A DNA stretch of 7,985 nucleotides from an uncultured Bacillota bacterium. Lineage in GTDB: Bacteria > Bacillota_I > Bacilli_A > RF39 > UBA660. The notes beneath the pieces were generated by a model. The model saw only the letters and a program-made list of their open reading frames with translations. It did not search any database and had not been told where the DNA came from. Positions within the stretch are counted from its first letter, which is position 1. Each line of letters starts with the position of its first letter. Positions 1 to 5,415 of the stretch are shown piece after piece. A program made the translations under genes and the position numbers. Location of the stretch: the NCBI GenBank assembly GCA_946540075.1, contig CAMNHZ010000039.1, positions 1 through 7,985 on the forward strand, in the 5' to 3' direction.

Positions 1-35
1 TCGGTGGAGGCGGAGGAGGCGGAGGCTTCCGATAG
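1..35 (+). CDS. C-terminal end of a glycine-rich protein (partial, enters from the left)
   Basis: Bases 3-32 read as eight consecutive glycine codons followed by Phe-Arg, and TAG at 33-35 is the stop. Only the last ten residues are visible, so the protein cannot be identified. A Gly-rich tail ending in Phe-Arg is common on secreted or membrane-anchored envelope proteins, for example TPM-domain (YgcG-like) or DUF2207 proteins; that parallel is from memory. The codons (GGC, TTC, CGA) are richer in GC than those of every neighbouring gene, as expected for a poly-Gly tract. A terminator follows directly, which supports this being a true gene end. Confidence 0.5.
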   Translation, partial: GGGGGGGGFR

Positions 36-40
36 AACTA

Positions 41-67
41 AAAAAGTCGGTTTAAAACCGGCTTTTT
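41..67. terminator. Bidirectional rho-independent terminator between convergent genes
   Basis: A 13-base left arm (41-53, AAAAAGTCGGTTT) pairs with 55-67 (AAACCGGCTTTTT), with one G-T wobble; the A/T pairs at the tip would open to form the loop. The CGG/CCG core is flanked by an A-run on the left and a T-run on the right, so it reads as a terminator on both strands. It sits 5 bases after the stop of the rightward gene and 7 bases after the stop of the leftward gene (75-338), as expected for a shared terminator. Confidence 0.85.
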
Positions 68-74
68 ATTATAC

Positions 75-338
75 TTACATCATTTGATAATTAGAGTTAG
101 TAGTAAAATCAGAAGTATAAGTTGTTGAACTACTCATATTATTATCTTTGTTAATCATTGTCTCTAATTTAGATACTCTTCTTTCTAAGTTATTTACTCT
201 TTGTTCTAGTCTAGAATTATTATTACATTGATTAGTTGTAGTTAGATTTTCCATAGATGTTTCATCTATCATCATTGGCATTTGATATGGATACATTGGA
301 TAAGGTTGGATGTATCCAACATTTCTATCTTGTCTCAT
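75..338 (-). CDS. Small Tyr/Met/Pro-rich coiled-coil protein of unknown function
   Basis: This is an 87-residue protein that I do not recognise as a named family. The start at 338 is supported by a strong Shine-Dalgarno sequence, AAAAGGAG (minus strand, 353-346), 7 bases upstream, and by a TATAAT box further up. Residues 9-23 are rich in Tyr, Pro and Met (YIQPYPMYPYQMPMM). Residues 43-64 form a short coiled coil with hydrophobic residues at L44, V48, L51, V55 and L58, i.e. a regular 4-3 heptad spacing. The remainder (65-87) is Ser/Thr/Asn/Tyr-rich and ends in NYQMM. There is no signal peptide or membrane segment, and a single Cys (C38). The composition resembles small self-assembling surface or spore-coat proteins, but this is only an analogy. 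The gene is monocistronic, divergent from trmB, and ends at the bidirectional terminator. Confidence 0.75.
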   Translation of the reverse strand: MRQDRNVGYIQPYPMYPYQMPMMIDETSMENLTTTNQCNNNSRLEQRVNNLERRVSKLETMINKDNNMSSSTTYTSDFTTNSNYQMM

Positions 339-360
339 ATATACACTCCTTTTCTATTTA

Positions 361-389
361 ATTATATGCTTTTAAACTATTTTAGTGTA
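361..389 (-). promoter_or_regulatory. Predicted promoter of the small coiled-coil gene (minus strand)
   Basis: On the minus strand a perfect TATAAT lies at 366-361. A 17-base spacer puts the -35 at 389-384 (TACACT), which matches consensus poorly. The predicted transcript would start near 354, giving a leader of about 16 bases with the AAAAGGAG ribosome-binding site at its 5' end. The -35 region overlaps the -10 box of the divergent trmB promoter. Confidence 0.55.
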
Positions 390-393
390 TAAT
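365..393 (+). promoter_or_regulatory. Predicted trmB promoter
   Basis: A perfect TATAAT at 388-393 lies 17 bases before the trmB ATG. The -35 position at 17-base spacing (365-370, TATGCT) is weak. The predicted start near 400 leaves a leader of only about 11 bases, beginning essentially at the AGGTGAT ribosome-binding site. The -35 region overlaps the -10 of the opposite-strand promoter. Confidence 0.55.
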
Positions 394-410
394 ACTATAA
401 GGTGATTATT

Positions 411-1043
<633 letters not shown>

Positions 1044-1081
1044 CATTTACACTATATATACATGTAAAATGGTGTATTTTC

Positions 1082-1110
1082 TTGGTGTTAGTAACTTTTT
1101 TTGATATAAT
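1082..1110 (+). promoter_or_regulatory. Extended -10 promoter of the envelope cassette
   Basis: TGATATAAT (1102-1110) is a perfect extended -10 element (TG-N-TATAAT). TTGGTG at 1082-1087 matches the TTG of a -35 at exactly 17-base spacing. The start is predicted near 1117, giving a leader of about 14 bases. This lies 20 bases before the lipoprotein ATG and is the only clear promoter for the four genes up to 3354. Confidence 0.75.
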
Positions 1111-1117
1111 TTAGGTG

Positions 1118-1133
1118 AGTAGGTGATGCTATG
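1118..1133 (+). repeat. 16-base leader repeat, copy 1 (identical to 4409-4424)
   Basis: AGTAGGTGATGCTATG contains the Shine-Dalgarno core AGGTGAT and the start codon of the lipoprotein gene. The same 16 bases occur at the xerC start. With transcription predicted to begin at about 1117, the repeat makes up almost the whole 5' untranslated region. Confidence 0.8.
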
Positions 1134-1757
1134 AAGAAAAAGGTAATCATCTTATTATCTGTATTACTTTTAACGGGATGTACTGCTGTTAGAATTAATA
1201 CTAAAGATATTGCTAATACAGTTAATATAATATTATCTAAGAATAATAAAACTTATAATAGAGTTGGAAAAGGATATAAGTATTATGTACCTCGTGGTCT
1301 TACTTATATAGATACTAATGAACTTAATGAAAAGTTATACTCAAATGGTAATTATTATTATTTATATATTGATGCCGTATCATATTATTATAAGAATAAA
1401 CCAAAGTATAAAGAAAACAAAGATGCTTATTATTCAAAAGTATTTAAAGTAGATAATAAACAAGCATATTTAGAGATTAATAAAGTTGATAAAAAGTACC
1501 TTATTAAATTTGAATATAATTATGCTAGAATTGAATCACTAGTTGAAAAGAAAGATATTGAAGAAGTTGTAATGAATTCATCTTATATCTTATCAACAGT
1601 AAAATTCAATAATAACGTTATAAAACTTATGTTGGATGAAAATTATTTCACTAACAAAAATAAAAAGTATAATGTTTTTGAAAAGAAGAATGAAAACAAA
1701 AATAGCAAATTCTTAAAATATAATAAGAAAAGTTCCAAGAAAGTAAAAAAAGATTGA
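1131..1757 (+). CDS. Putative membrane lipoprotein of unknown function
   Basis: This 208-residue protein begins with three lysines, a hydrophobic stretch (residues 5-14) and the lipobox LLTGC. C17 would be the lipidated cysteine after cleavage by signal peptidase II, so the mature protein should sit on the outer face of the cytoplasmic membrane. The mature part is rich in Tyr, Lys and Asn (for example NGNYYYLYIDAVSYYY) and shows no catalytic motif I can name. The last 25 or so residues are strongly basic (ending SKKVKKD), which could bind acidic wall polymers or phospholipids; this is inference. The ATG at 1131 follows AGGTGAT with a short spacing. It is the first gene of the cassette and its TGA stop is 10 bases before the next ATG. 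I do not recognise the family. Confidence 0.85.
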   Translation: MKKKVIILLSVLLLTGCTAVRINTKDIANTVNIILSKNNKTYNRVGKGYKYYVPRGLTYIDTNELNEKLYSNGNYYYLYIDAVSYYYKNKPKYKENKDAYYSKVFKVDNKQAYLEINKVDKKYLIKFEYNYARIESLVEKKDIEEVVMNSSYILSTVKFNNNVIKLMLDENYFTNKNKKYNVFEKKNENKNSKFLKYNKKSSKKVKKD

Positions 1758-1767
1758 GGTGACTAAA

Positions 1768-2661
1768 ATGGGATTAATTGATAAATTTAAAAATTTGTTT
1801 ACTGAGGAAGAAATATATGAAGATGAAGAACCAATAAAGAAGGAAGTTATTCATGTTGATATACCTGCACCAGAAGTAGAGAAAAAGCAGGTTGTAGAAG
1901 TTGAAAAGAAAGAAGAAGTTAAAGTGTCTGATCATGTTTCTAACACAGATACTACGCCAAAAAAAGTTGAAAATAGAGAGGAAAAGTTTAAATTTCCAGT
2001 ATATTTCGATGATAGTGACTTTGAAGAATTAAAACCAAAGTCTGTTAGATTAGAAGAAGAAAAGAAAAGAGAAAAATTAAAAAGAAAACAAGTTGAAACC
2101 AAGAAAAATTATCGTAGTGAAAAAAGAGAACCATATTCAGCATCTAAAACATTAAATCAAGAAAAACATGAATTTAAACCTTCACCAATCATTTCGCCAG
2201 TATATGGTATTTTAGATAAAAACTATCATAAAGAAGATATAAGTACAAAAAGACCAAATAGTATATATACATCATCAAAAAATGTTACTGTTGATGATAT
2301 TCGTAATAAAGCATTTGGTACATTAGAAGATGATTTAGAAAATACTATGTTTGGAAAAAAATCAATTTTATTTAATGATGAATCAGAAAAAAAGGAAGAT
2401 AAAAAAGATGAGTTCTTTGATGATTTAGGTTTTGGACTAGATGATAATCTAAAAGATAAACCTAAAGAAACTAAACCAGAAGATGATTTTGATGTTGATT
2501 TAAATGCTTTAAAGAATGAAAACTTAACATTAGAAGAACTTAATAAAATGACAGAAACTGAACATACTAATACAGAAGTTAGTAAAAAGAGTTCAAAAAA
2601 AGTAGATGATGATCTATTTAATTTAATTGATACAATGTATGAAAAGAGAGATGAAGAATAA
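1768..2661 (+). CDS. Acidic, largely disordered protein with a SepF-like amphipathic N-terminus
   Basis: This 297-residue protein belongs to no family I recognise. Residues 1-11 (MGLIDKFKNLF) form an amphipathic helix closely resembling the membrane-targeting N-terminus of SepF, the FtsZ membrane anchor, and residues 12-22 are acidic as in SepF. The globular SepF domain does not follow. Instead there is a long Lys/Glu/Asp-rich, low-complexity region. Islands that look more ordered are FKFPVYFDDSDFEEL (about 74-88), PSPIISPVYGILDKNY (138-153), a segment around FGTLEDDLENTMFGKKS, and the C-terminal DDDLFNLIDTMYEKRDEE (280-297). This pattern suggests a membrane-associated scaffold with short docking motifs (inference). 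The ATG at 1768 is preferred over the in-frame GTG at 1759, which lies within GAGGTGA (1756-1762). The stop overlaps the next ATG by one base. Confidence 0.8.
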   Translation: MGLIDKFKNLFTEEEIYEDEEPIKKEVIHVDIPAPEVEKKQVVEVEKKEEVKVSDHVSNTDTTPKKVENREEKFKFPVYFDDSDFEELKPKSVRLEEEKKREKLKRKQVETKKNYRSEKREPYSASKTLNQEKHEFKPSPIISPVYGILDKNYHKEDISTKRPNSIYTSSKNVTVDDIRNKAFGTLEDDLENTMFGKKSILFNDESEKKEDKKDEFFDDLGFGLDDNLKDKPKETKPEDDFDVDLNALKNENLTLEELNKMTETEHTNTEVSKKSSKKVDDDLFNLIDTMYEKRDEE

Positions 2662-2951
2662 TGCCTTGTTATAATGATGCTTTTCCTTTAATAATTTATA
2701 CACTTCTTAGTATACTATTATTAGTACTTATAGTTTTAGTTGTTAGACTTATATTTACTATAACTAAGATAAATAAAGTTATTGAAGATGTAAATGATAA
2801 ATCTAATAAACTAAATGGAGTATTTAATATTATAGATAATACAACAGATGCAATATCTAATGTAAGTGATGCTGCTATTGGTTTAATTAGTGGTAAACTA
2901 ACTAATTTTATTAATAGAAAAAAAGGAAGAAAGGATGATGACAATGAGTAA
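2661..2951 (+). CDS. DUF948/YtxG-like single-pass membrane protein
   Basis: This 96-residue protein has one strong membrane segment at about residues 9-32 (LIIYTLLSILLLVLIVLVV). A helical region follows (about 35-75), with evenly spaced hydrophobic and polar residues (NKVIEDVNDKSNKLN, then NTTDAISNVSDAAIG), and the tail is basic-then-acidic. An N-terminal helix followed by a t-SNARE-like coiled region is the layout of DUF948 proteins such as Bacillus YtxG. The assignment rests on architecture and on the YtxH-like gene directly downstream, an order also seen in the Bacillus ytxGHJ stress operon. The ATG overlaps the preceding stop (TAATG at 2659-2663) and has only a weak ribosome-binding site, so translation is probably coupled. 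The function of the family is not well established. Confidence 0.65.
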   Translation: MPCYNDAFPLIIYTLLSILLLVLIVLVVRLIFTITKINKVIEDVNDKSNKLNGVFNIIDNTTDAISNVSDAAIGLISGKLTNFINRKKGRKDDDNE

Positions 2952-3354
2952 AAAAGGTACTGGAAAATTTATTTTTGGAGCTGCTTTAGGAGCTGGACTT
3001 GGTTTGTTATTCGCACCTAATAAAGGGGATAAAACTAGAAAAGAATTAAAAGAAAAATTATCAAAATTATATGCTGATGCTAAAAAACAAATTAAAGAAA
3101 TTGATAAGGATGAAGTAAAAGCTGATTTTGATAAAAAAGTAGATGATATTAAATCATTATTAGATGATATGGATAAAGAAAAAGCACTTGAAATTGCTAA
3201 AGAAAAATCAAAAGAATTAGCAAAAAAAACTGAAGAATTAGTAAGCTATGCAGTAGAAAAAGGAACTCCTGTAGTTCAAGATACTGCAAAAAAGATAAAA
3301 AAAGAGACTATTAAAGCTGCAAAAAGTATAATTAAAAAATTAGAAGAAAATTAA
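2944..3354 (+). CDS. YtxH-domain protein
   Basis: This 136-residue protein carries the YtxH signature near its N-terminus: a glycine-rich hydrophobic segment FIFGAALGAGLGLLFAP (residues 9-25) followed by NKGDKTRKELKEKL. In the family this hydrophobic piece is thought to insert into or lie on the membrane. Residues 33-136 are a Lys/Glu/Ala-rich run that should form long amphipathic helices. The start at 2944 is chosen because AAGGA (2931-2935) lies 8 bases upstream and the protein then begins MSKKGTGKF. Earlier in-frame ATGs at 2935 and 2938 would add three or two residues and cannot be excluded. The gene overlaps the end of the YtxG-like gene by 8 bases, closes the cassette and is followed by a terminator. 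Confidence 0.85.
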   Translation: MSKKGTGKFIFGAALGAGLGLLFAPNKGDKTRKELKEKLSKLYADAKKQIKEIDKDEVKADFDKKVDDIKSLLDDMDKEKALEIAKEKSKELAKKTEELVSYAVEKGTPVVQDTAKKIKKETIKAAKSIIKKLEEN

Positions 3355-3376
3355 AGTTTAAAACTTTAATTTTTTT
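3350..3376 (+). terminator. Rho-independent terminator of the envelope cassette
   Basis: ATTAAAGTTT (3350-3359) pairs perfectly with AAACTTTAAT (3361-3370), extendable by A-T pairs on the outside, and is followed by a run of seven T (3370-3376). The stem has only one G-C pair, so it is weak thermodynamically, but its position is right. The left arm contains the TAA stop codon (3352-3354) of the YtxH-domain gene. Confidence 0.7.
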
Positions 3377-3384
3377 GTAATAGT

Positions 3385-3413
3385 TTGATTTTTACTATTA
3401 ATTATTATATAAT
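3385..3413 (+). promoter_or_regulatory. Promoter of the unknown 311-residue gene
   Basis: TTGATT (3385-3390) and TATAAT (3408-3413) are separated by exactly 17 bases. This is the best-matching -35/-10 pair in the window. The start near 3420 gives a leader of about 17 bases before the ATG at 3437. Confidence 0.75.
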
Positions 3414-3436
3414 ACAGGGGAAATGAAGTGATAATT

Positions 3437-4372
3437 ATGAACGAAAATCGTGGTAGAAAAAGTTATAAATTAAAAATAAGAGATCTTAAAAATCATCAAA
3501 GTTTTGAATGCCCTTTAAAGGAGATTGCATATGATAAGTATGATACTACTCATAGTCTAATTAATTTAGATGCCTTTATTGTTTCAAAGACTGATGCTAA
3601 TAACAAAGAAGAGTTATTATCTTATTTAAAAAAGACTTATGCTGAAGATATCATTAAATTAAGTGAAGATTTTAAAAAGAATAAGAAAACAATCAAGCTT
3701 TTAAAAGAAACTTTAGATAAAATAAATGATTTGAATGATAATTATGAATTTTATCTTGCATATAGATATAATCATGTTGAAAGAGCAATTGATGTAATTT
3801 ATAAAAATAATGATATTATGCTTGCAATGATTAATGAGTTTTATAATAATAATAGATATAATGGTTATGATAACGAATCAACTAAAGATGATATTAAAAC
3901 GACTGACTTTTTTAGGTCATATTTTGAATATATTTCAAGAGAATTAATTACTAATAGTAATTTAACTTCATATATATTAAGTTATGAAAGTGAAAATGGA
4001 GAACCTTTTTATCGAAATATTTTTTCATATGTTGTAACATATCCATATAGTCATGATAAAAGTAGTGATCATTATGCAAATATGGAAGCTCGTGAAAGAA
4101 TGTTTGATAGTTTAAGTCATTATAGAAAACTTCGTGATTTTCAACTTAAGATAGATGATTATAATGAGTTTACTAAGGAAGGTATTTTAGATCAATTTCG
4201 TGAAAGTATCCTTAGTGATTATATGAGTTCGCATTTATTATTAGATAAAGAATATAAGGATAGATTTGATCATATTAATTATAGTGATGGTAAACCTGAT
4301 ATGGATGAATTATATTCCTTATATGATTTAGATGATTTAGAAAAATTAGATTATGATGTTAAGAAAAGATGA
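3437..4372 (+). CDS. Hypothetical protein, 311 residues, family not recognised
   Basis: I do not recognise this protein. It has no signal peptide and no membrane segment, so it is probably cytoplasmic. The N-terminus is basic (RGRKSYKLKIRDLKNH). Residues about 68-100 form a charged helical stretch (DIIKLSEDFKKNKKTIKLLK). The middle (about 105-240) is rich in Tyr, Asn and Phe with likely helices (HVERAIDVIY, DFFRSYFEYISREL). The C-terminus (about 284-308) is acidic and contains DELYSLYDLDDLEKLDYD. I see no nucleotide-binding loop, helix-turn-helix or catalytic motif. The ATG at 3437 follows GAAGTGAT at 3425-3432; the in-frame GTG at 3428 lies inside that ribosome-binding site, as in trmB. The gene has its own promoter and a likely terminator at its stop codon, so it is probably a single-gene unit. 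Confidence 0.8.
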   Translation: MNENRGRKSYKLKIRDLKNHQSFECPLKEIAYDKYDTTHSLINLDAFIVSKTDANNKEELLSYLKKTYAEDIIKLSEDFKKNKKTIKLLKETLDKINDLNDNYEFYLAYRYNHVERAIDVIYKNNDIMLAMINEFYNNNRYNGYDNESTKDDIKTTDFFRSYFEYISRELITNSNLTSYILSYESENGEPFYRNIFSYVVTYPYSHDKSSDHYANMEARERMFDSLSHYRKLRDFQLKIDDYNEFTKEGILDQFRESILSDYMSSHLLLDKEYKDRFDHINYSDGKPDMDELYSLYDLDDLEKLDYDVKKR

Positions 4373-4387
4373 TTATTCTTTTCTTTT
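4361..4387 (+). terminator. Possible terminator spanning the stop codon of the 311-residue gene
   Basis: AAGAAAAGA (4361-4369) is perfectly complementary to TCTTTTCTT (4377-4385), with a seven-base loop (4370-4376) that contains the TGA stop codon at 4370-4372. Two more T follow. The stem has only two G-C pairs and the T-tract is built into the right arm, so efficiency is uncertain. If functional, it separates this gene from xerC. Confidence 0.5.
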
Positions 4388-4402
4388 ATATTGTGATAAA
4401 AT
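4373..4402 (+). promoter_or_regulatory. Predicted xerC promoter (extended -10)
   Basis: TGATAAAAT (4394-4402) is an extended -10 with five of six bases of TATAAT. The -35 is poor: the best candidate is TTATTC at 4373-4378 with an 18-base spacer, and it overlaps the candidate terminator stem. The start near 4409 would give a leader of about 13 bases. Confidence 0.5.
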
Positions 4403-4408
4403 TAGTTT

Positions 4409-4424
4409 AGTAGGTGATGCTATG
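4409..4424 (+). repeat. 16-base leader repeat, copy 2 (identical to 1118-1133)
   Basis: AGTAGGTGATGCTATG covers the predicted 5' leader and start codon of xerC, and is identical to the leader of the lipoprotein gene. It fixes the xerC start at 4422 through the AGGTGAT ribosome-binding site. Confidence 0.8.
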
Positions 4425-5318
4425 GAAAAGTATGTTGATAAATTTTTAGAATATATCGAAATTGAAAAGAATTATTCTGAATTAACATTAATTAGTTATA
4501 CTAATGATTTAAATGACTTTTTATTGTTTGTTAAATCTGAAGGTATTAGTAAAATTAAAGATGTTGATTATAAAGTGGTAAGAAGATATCTTATGCAATT
4601 ATATGATAAAAGGTATAGTAAGAAAACTATTGCTAGATGTGTATCTACATTAAAAAGCTTTTTTAAGTATTTAATGAGTGAGGGTATTATAAGTAATAAT
4701 CCTGCATTACTTATTTCAAGTCCAAAATTAGATAAAAGACTTCCTAATTATGTAACTTATGAGGAATTAGAAACGATACTTAAAGTGCCAGATAGAAATA
4801 GTAAATTAGGTTTAAGAGATGCACTTATTTTAGAAATGATTTATTCTACTGGTATTCGTGTAAGTGAACTTGTAAATATGAAACTTGAGGATATAAATTT
4901 TTCTAATCGTCAAATAAAGATATTGGGTAAAGGGAATAAAGAAAGATATGTTATGTATGGAGAAGTATGTGAGAATTTATTAAGAGATTATTTAAGAAAA
5001 TCTCGTCCAGAACTTTCTAAAGGAAGAAATAATAGTTATTTGTTTTTAAATAATTTAGGCAATAAATTAAGTGAACGAGGAATAGAATTAATTTTTTCAA
5101 ATATAATTAAAAAGAGTGGTTTAAAGATTCATTTGACCCCACATACATTAAGACATACATTTGCTACGCATTTACTTAATGAGGGTGCGGATTTAAAGAG
5201 TGTTCAAGAACTTTTAGGTCATGAAAATTTATCTACAACTCAAATTTATACACATGTATCCAATGAACGATTAAGAAGTGTTTATTTACATACGCATCCT
5301 AGGGCCCATGATGATTAA
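4422..5318 (+). CDS. xerC: Xer-family tyrosine recombinase, probably XerC
   Basis: This 298-residue protein has the standard length of XerC/XerD, which resolve chromosome dimers at dif with FtsK. The N-terminal SAM-like core-binding domain (about 1-85) has the XerC-type opening YIEIEKNYSELTLISY. The catalytic domain carries all six active-site residues: R146 (STGIRVSEL), K170 (GKGNKER), H241 and R244 (PHTLRHTFATHLL), H267 (LLGHENL) and the nucleophile Y276 (TTQIYTHVS). The C-terminal THPRA motif is typical of Xer proteins. An in-frame reading begins at 4353, but the ATG at 4422 follows AGGTGAT and gives the family length. XerC is favoured over XerD from the N-terminal wording, from memory of CodV; that subtype call is less certain than the family. 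No att-like repeats or mobile genes flank it, so it looks like the housekeeping copy. Confidence 0.9.
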   Translation: MEKYVDKFLEYIEIEKNYSELTLISYTNDLNDFLLFVKSEGISKIKDVDYKVVRRYLMQLYDKRYSKKTIARCVSTLKSFFKYLMSEGIISNNPALLISSPKLDKRLPNYVTYEELETILKVPDRNSKLGLRDALILEMIYSTGIRVSELVNMKLEDINFSNRQIKILGKGNKERYVMYGEVCENLLRDYLRKSRPELSKGRNNSYLFLNNLGNKLSERGIELIFSNIIKKSGLKIHLTPHTLRHTFATHLLNEGADLKSVQELLGHENLSTTQIYTHVSNERLRSVYLHTHPRAHDD

Positions 5319-5323
5319 TGTAT

Positions 5324-5348
5324 AAACAAGTAAAATTATACTTGTTTT
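5324..5348 (+). terminator. Rho-independent terminator after xerC
   Basis: AAACAAGTA (5324-5332) pairs perfectly with TACTTGTTT (5339-5347) around a six-base loop, ending in TTTT (5345-5348). It begins 6 bases after the xerC stop. The T-run is short, so termination may be partial. Confidence 0.65.
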
Positions 5349-5364
5349 CAACAAAATACTTGTT
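5325..5364. repeat. Three copies of an 8-base motif upstream of ppdK
   Basis: TACTTGTT occurs directly at 5339-5346 and 5357-5364, and inverted (AACAAGTA) at 5325-5332. The first two form the xerC terminator stem. The third overlaps the ppdK -35 element (5360-5365). The group could be an operator or simply a duplicated terminator arm. Confidence 0.5.
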
Positions 5365-5388
5365 CGATTTGTTTTCTTTTGATATAAT
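5360..5388 (+). promoter_or_regulatory. Promoter of ppdK
   Basis: TTGTTC (5360-5365) and TATAAT (5383-5388) are 17 bases apart, and TG at 5380-5381 makes an extended -10. The start near 5395 leaves a leader of about 21 bases that carries the strong GAGGAGG ribosome-binding site (5404-5410). Confidence 0.75.
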
Positions 5389-5415
5389 CAAATTGTGATT
5401 GTAGAGGAGGATAAT

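Noticed and set aside
1044..1076. Terminator after trmB
   Set aside because: CATTTAC/GTAAAATG (with a bulge) and TACAC/GTGTA are mutually exclusive short stems with large loops, and no T-run follows the first; too weak to call.
1126..1134. Two-codon ORF (ATG CTA TGA) overlapping the lipoprotein start
   Set aside because: The same leader at xerC reads ATG CTA TGG and does not stop, so the mini-ORF is not a shared feature and is probably chance.
1768..2661. Calling this gene sepF
   Set aside because: Only the N-terminal amphipathic helix is similar; the conserved globular SepF domain is missing and the protein is about twice the usual length.
2696..2944. Open frame on the minus strand inside the YtxG-like gene (82 codons)
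   Set aside because: It is antisense to a coupled cassette gene; its hydrophobic look is the mirror of the membrane segment and coiled coil, and no promoter or ribosome-binding site supports it.
3424..3432. Two-codon ORF (ATG AAG TGA) upstream of the 311-residue gene
   Set aside because: It lies within the ribosome-binding region, has no room for its own site in the short predicted leader, and is likely chance.
4353..4421. 23-residue N-terminal extension of the Xer recombinase, overlapping the previous gene
   Set aside because: The ATG at 4422 has a good ribosome-binding site and gives the exact family length; the extension would start inside the upstream gene with no ribosome-binding site.
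4422..5318. Integrase of a mobile element
   Set aside because: Canonical Xer length, full Xer motifs and the THPRA tail, with housekeeping neighbours and no attachment-site repeats, phage or plasmid genes nearby.
5319..5415. Riboswitch or T-box in front of ppdK
   Set aside because: The 97-base region is accounted for by a simple terminator and a promoter; the predicted leader is about 21 bases, too short for a folded sensor.
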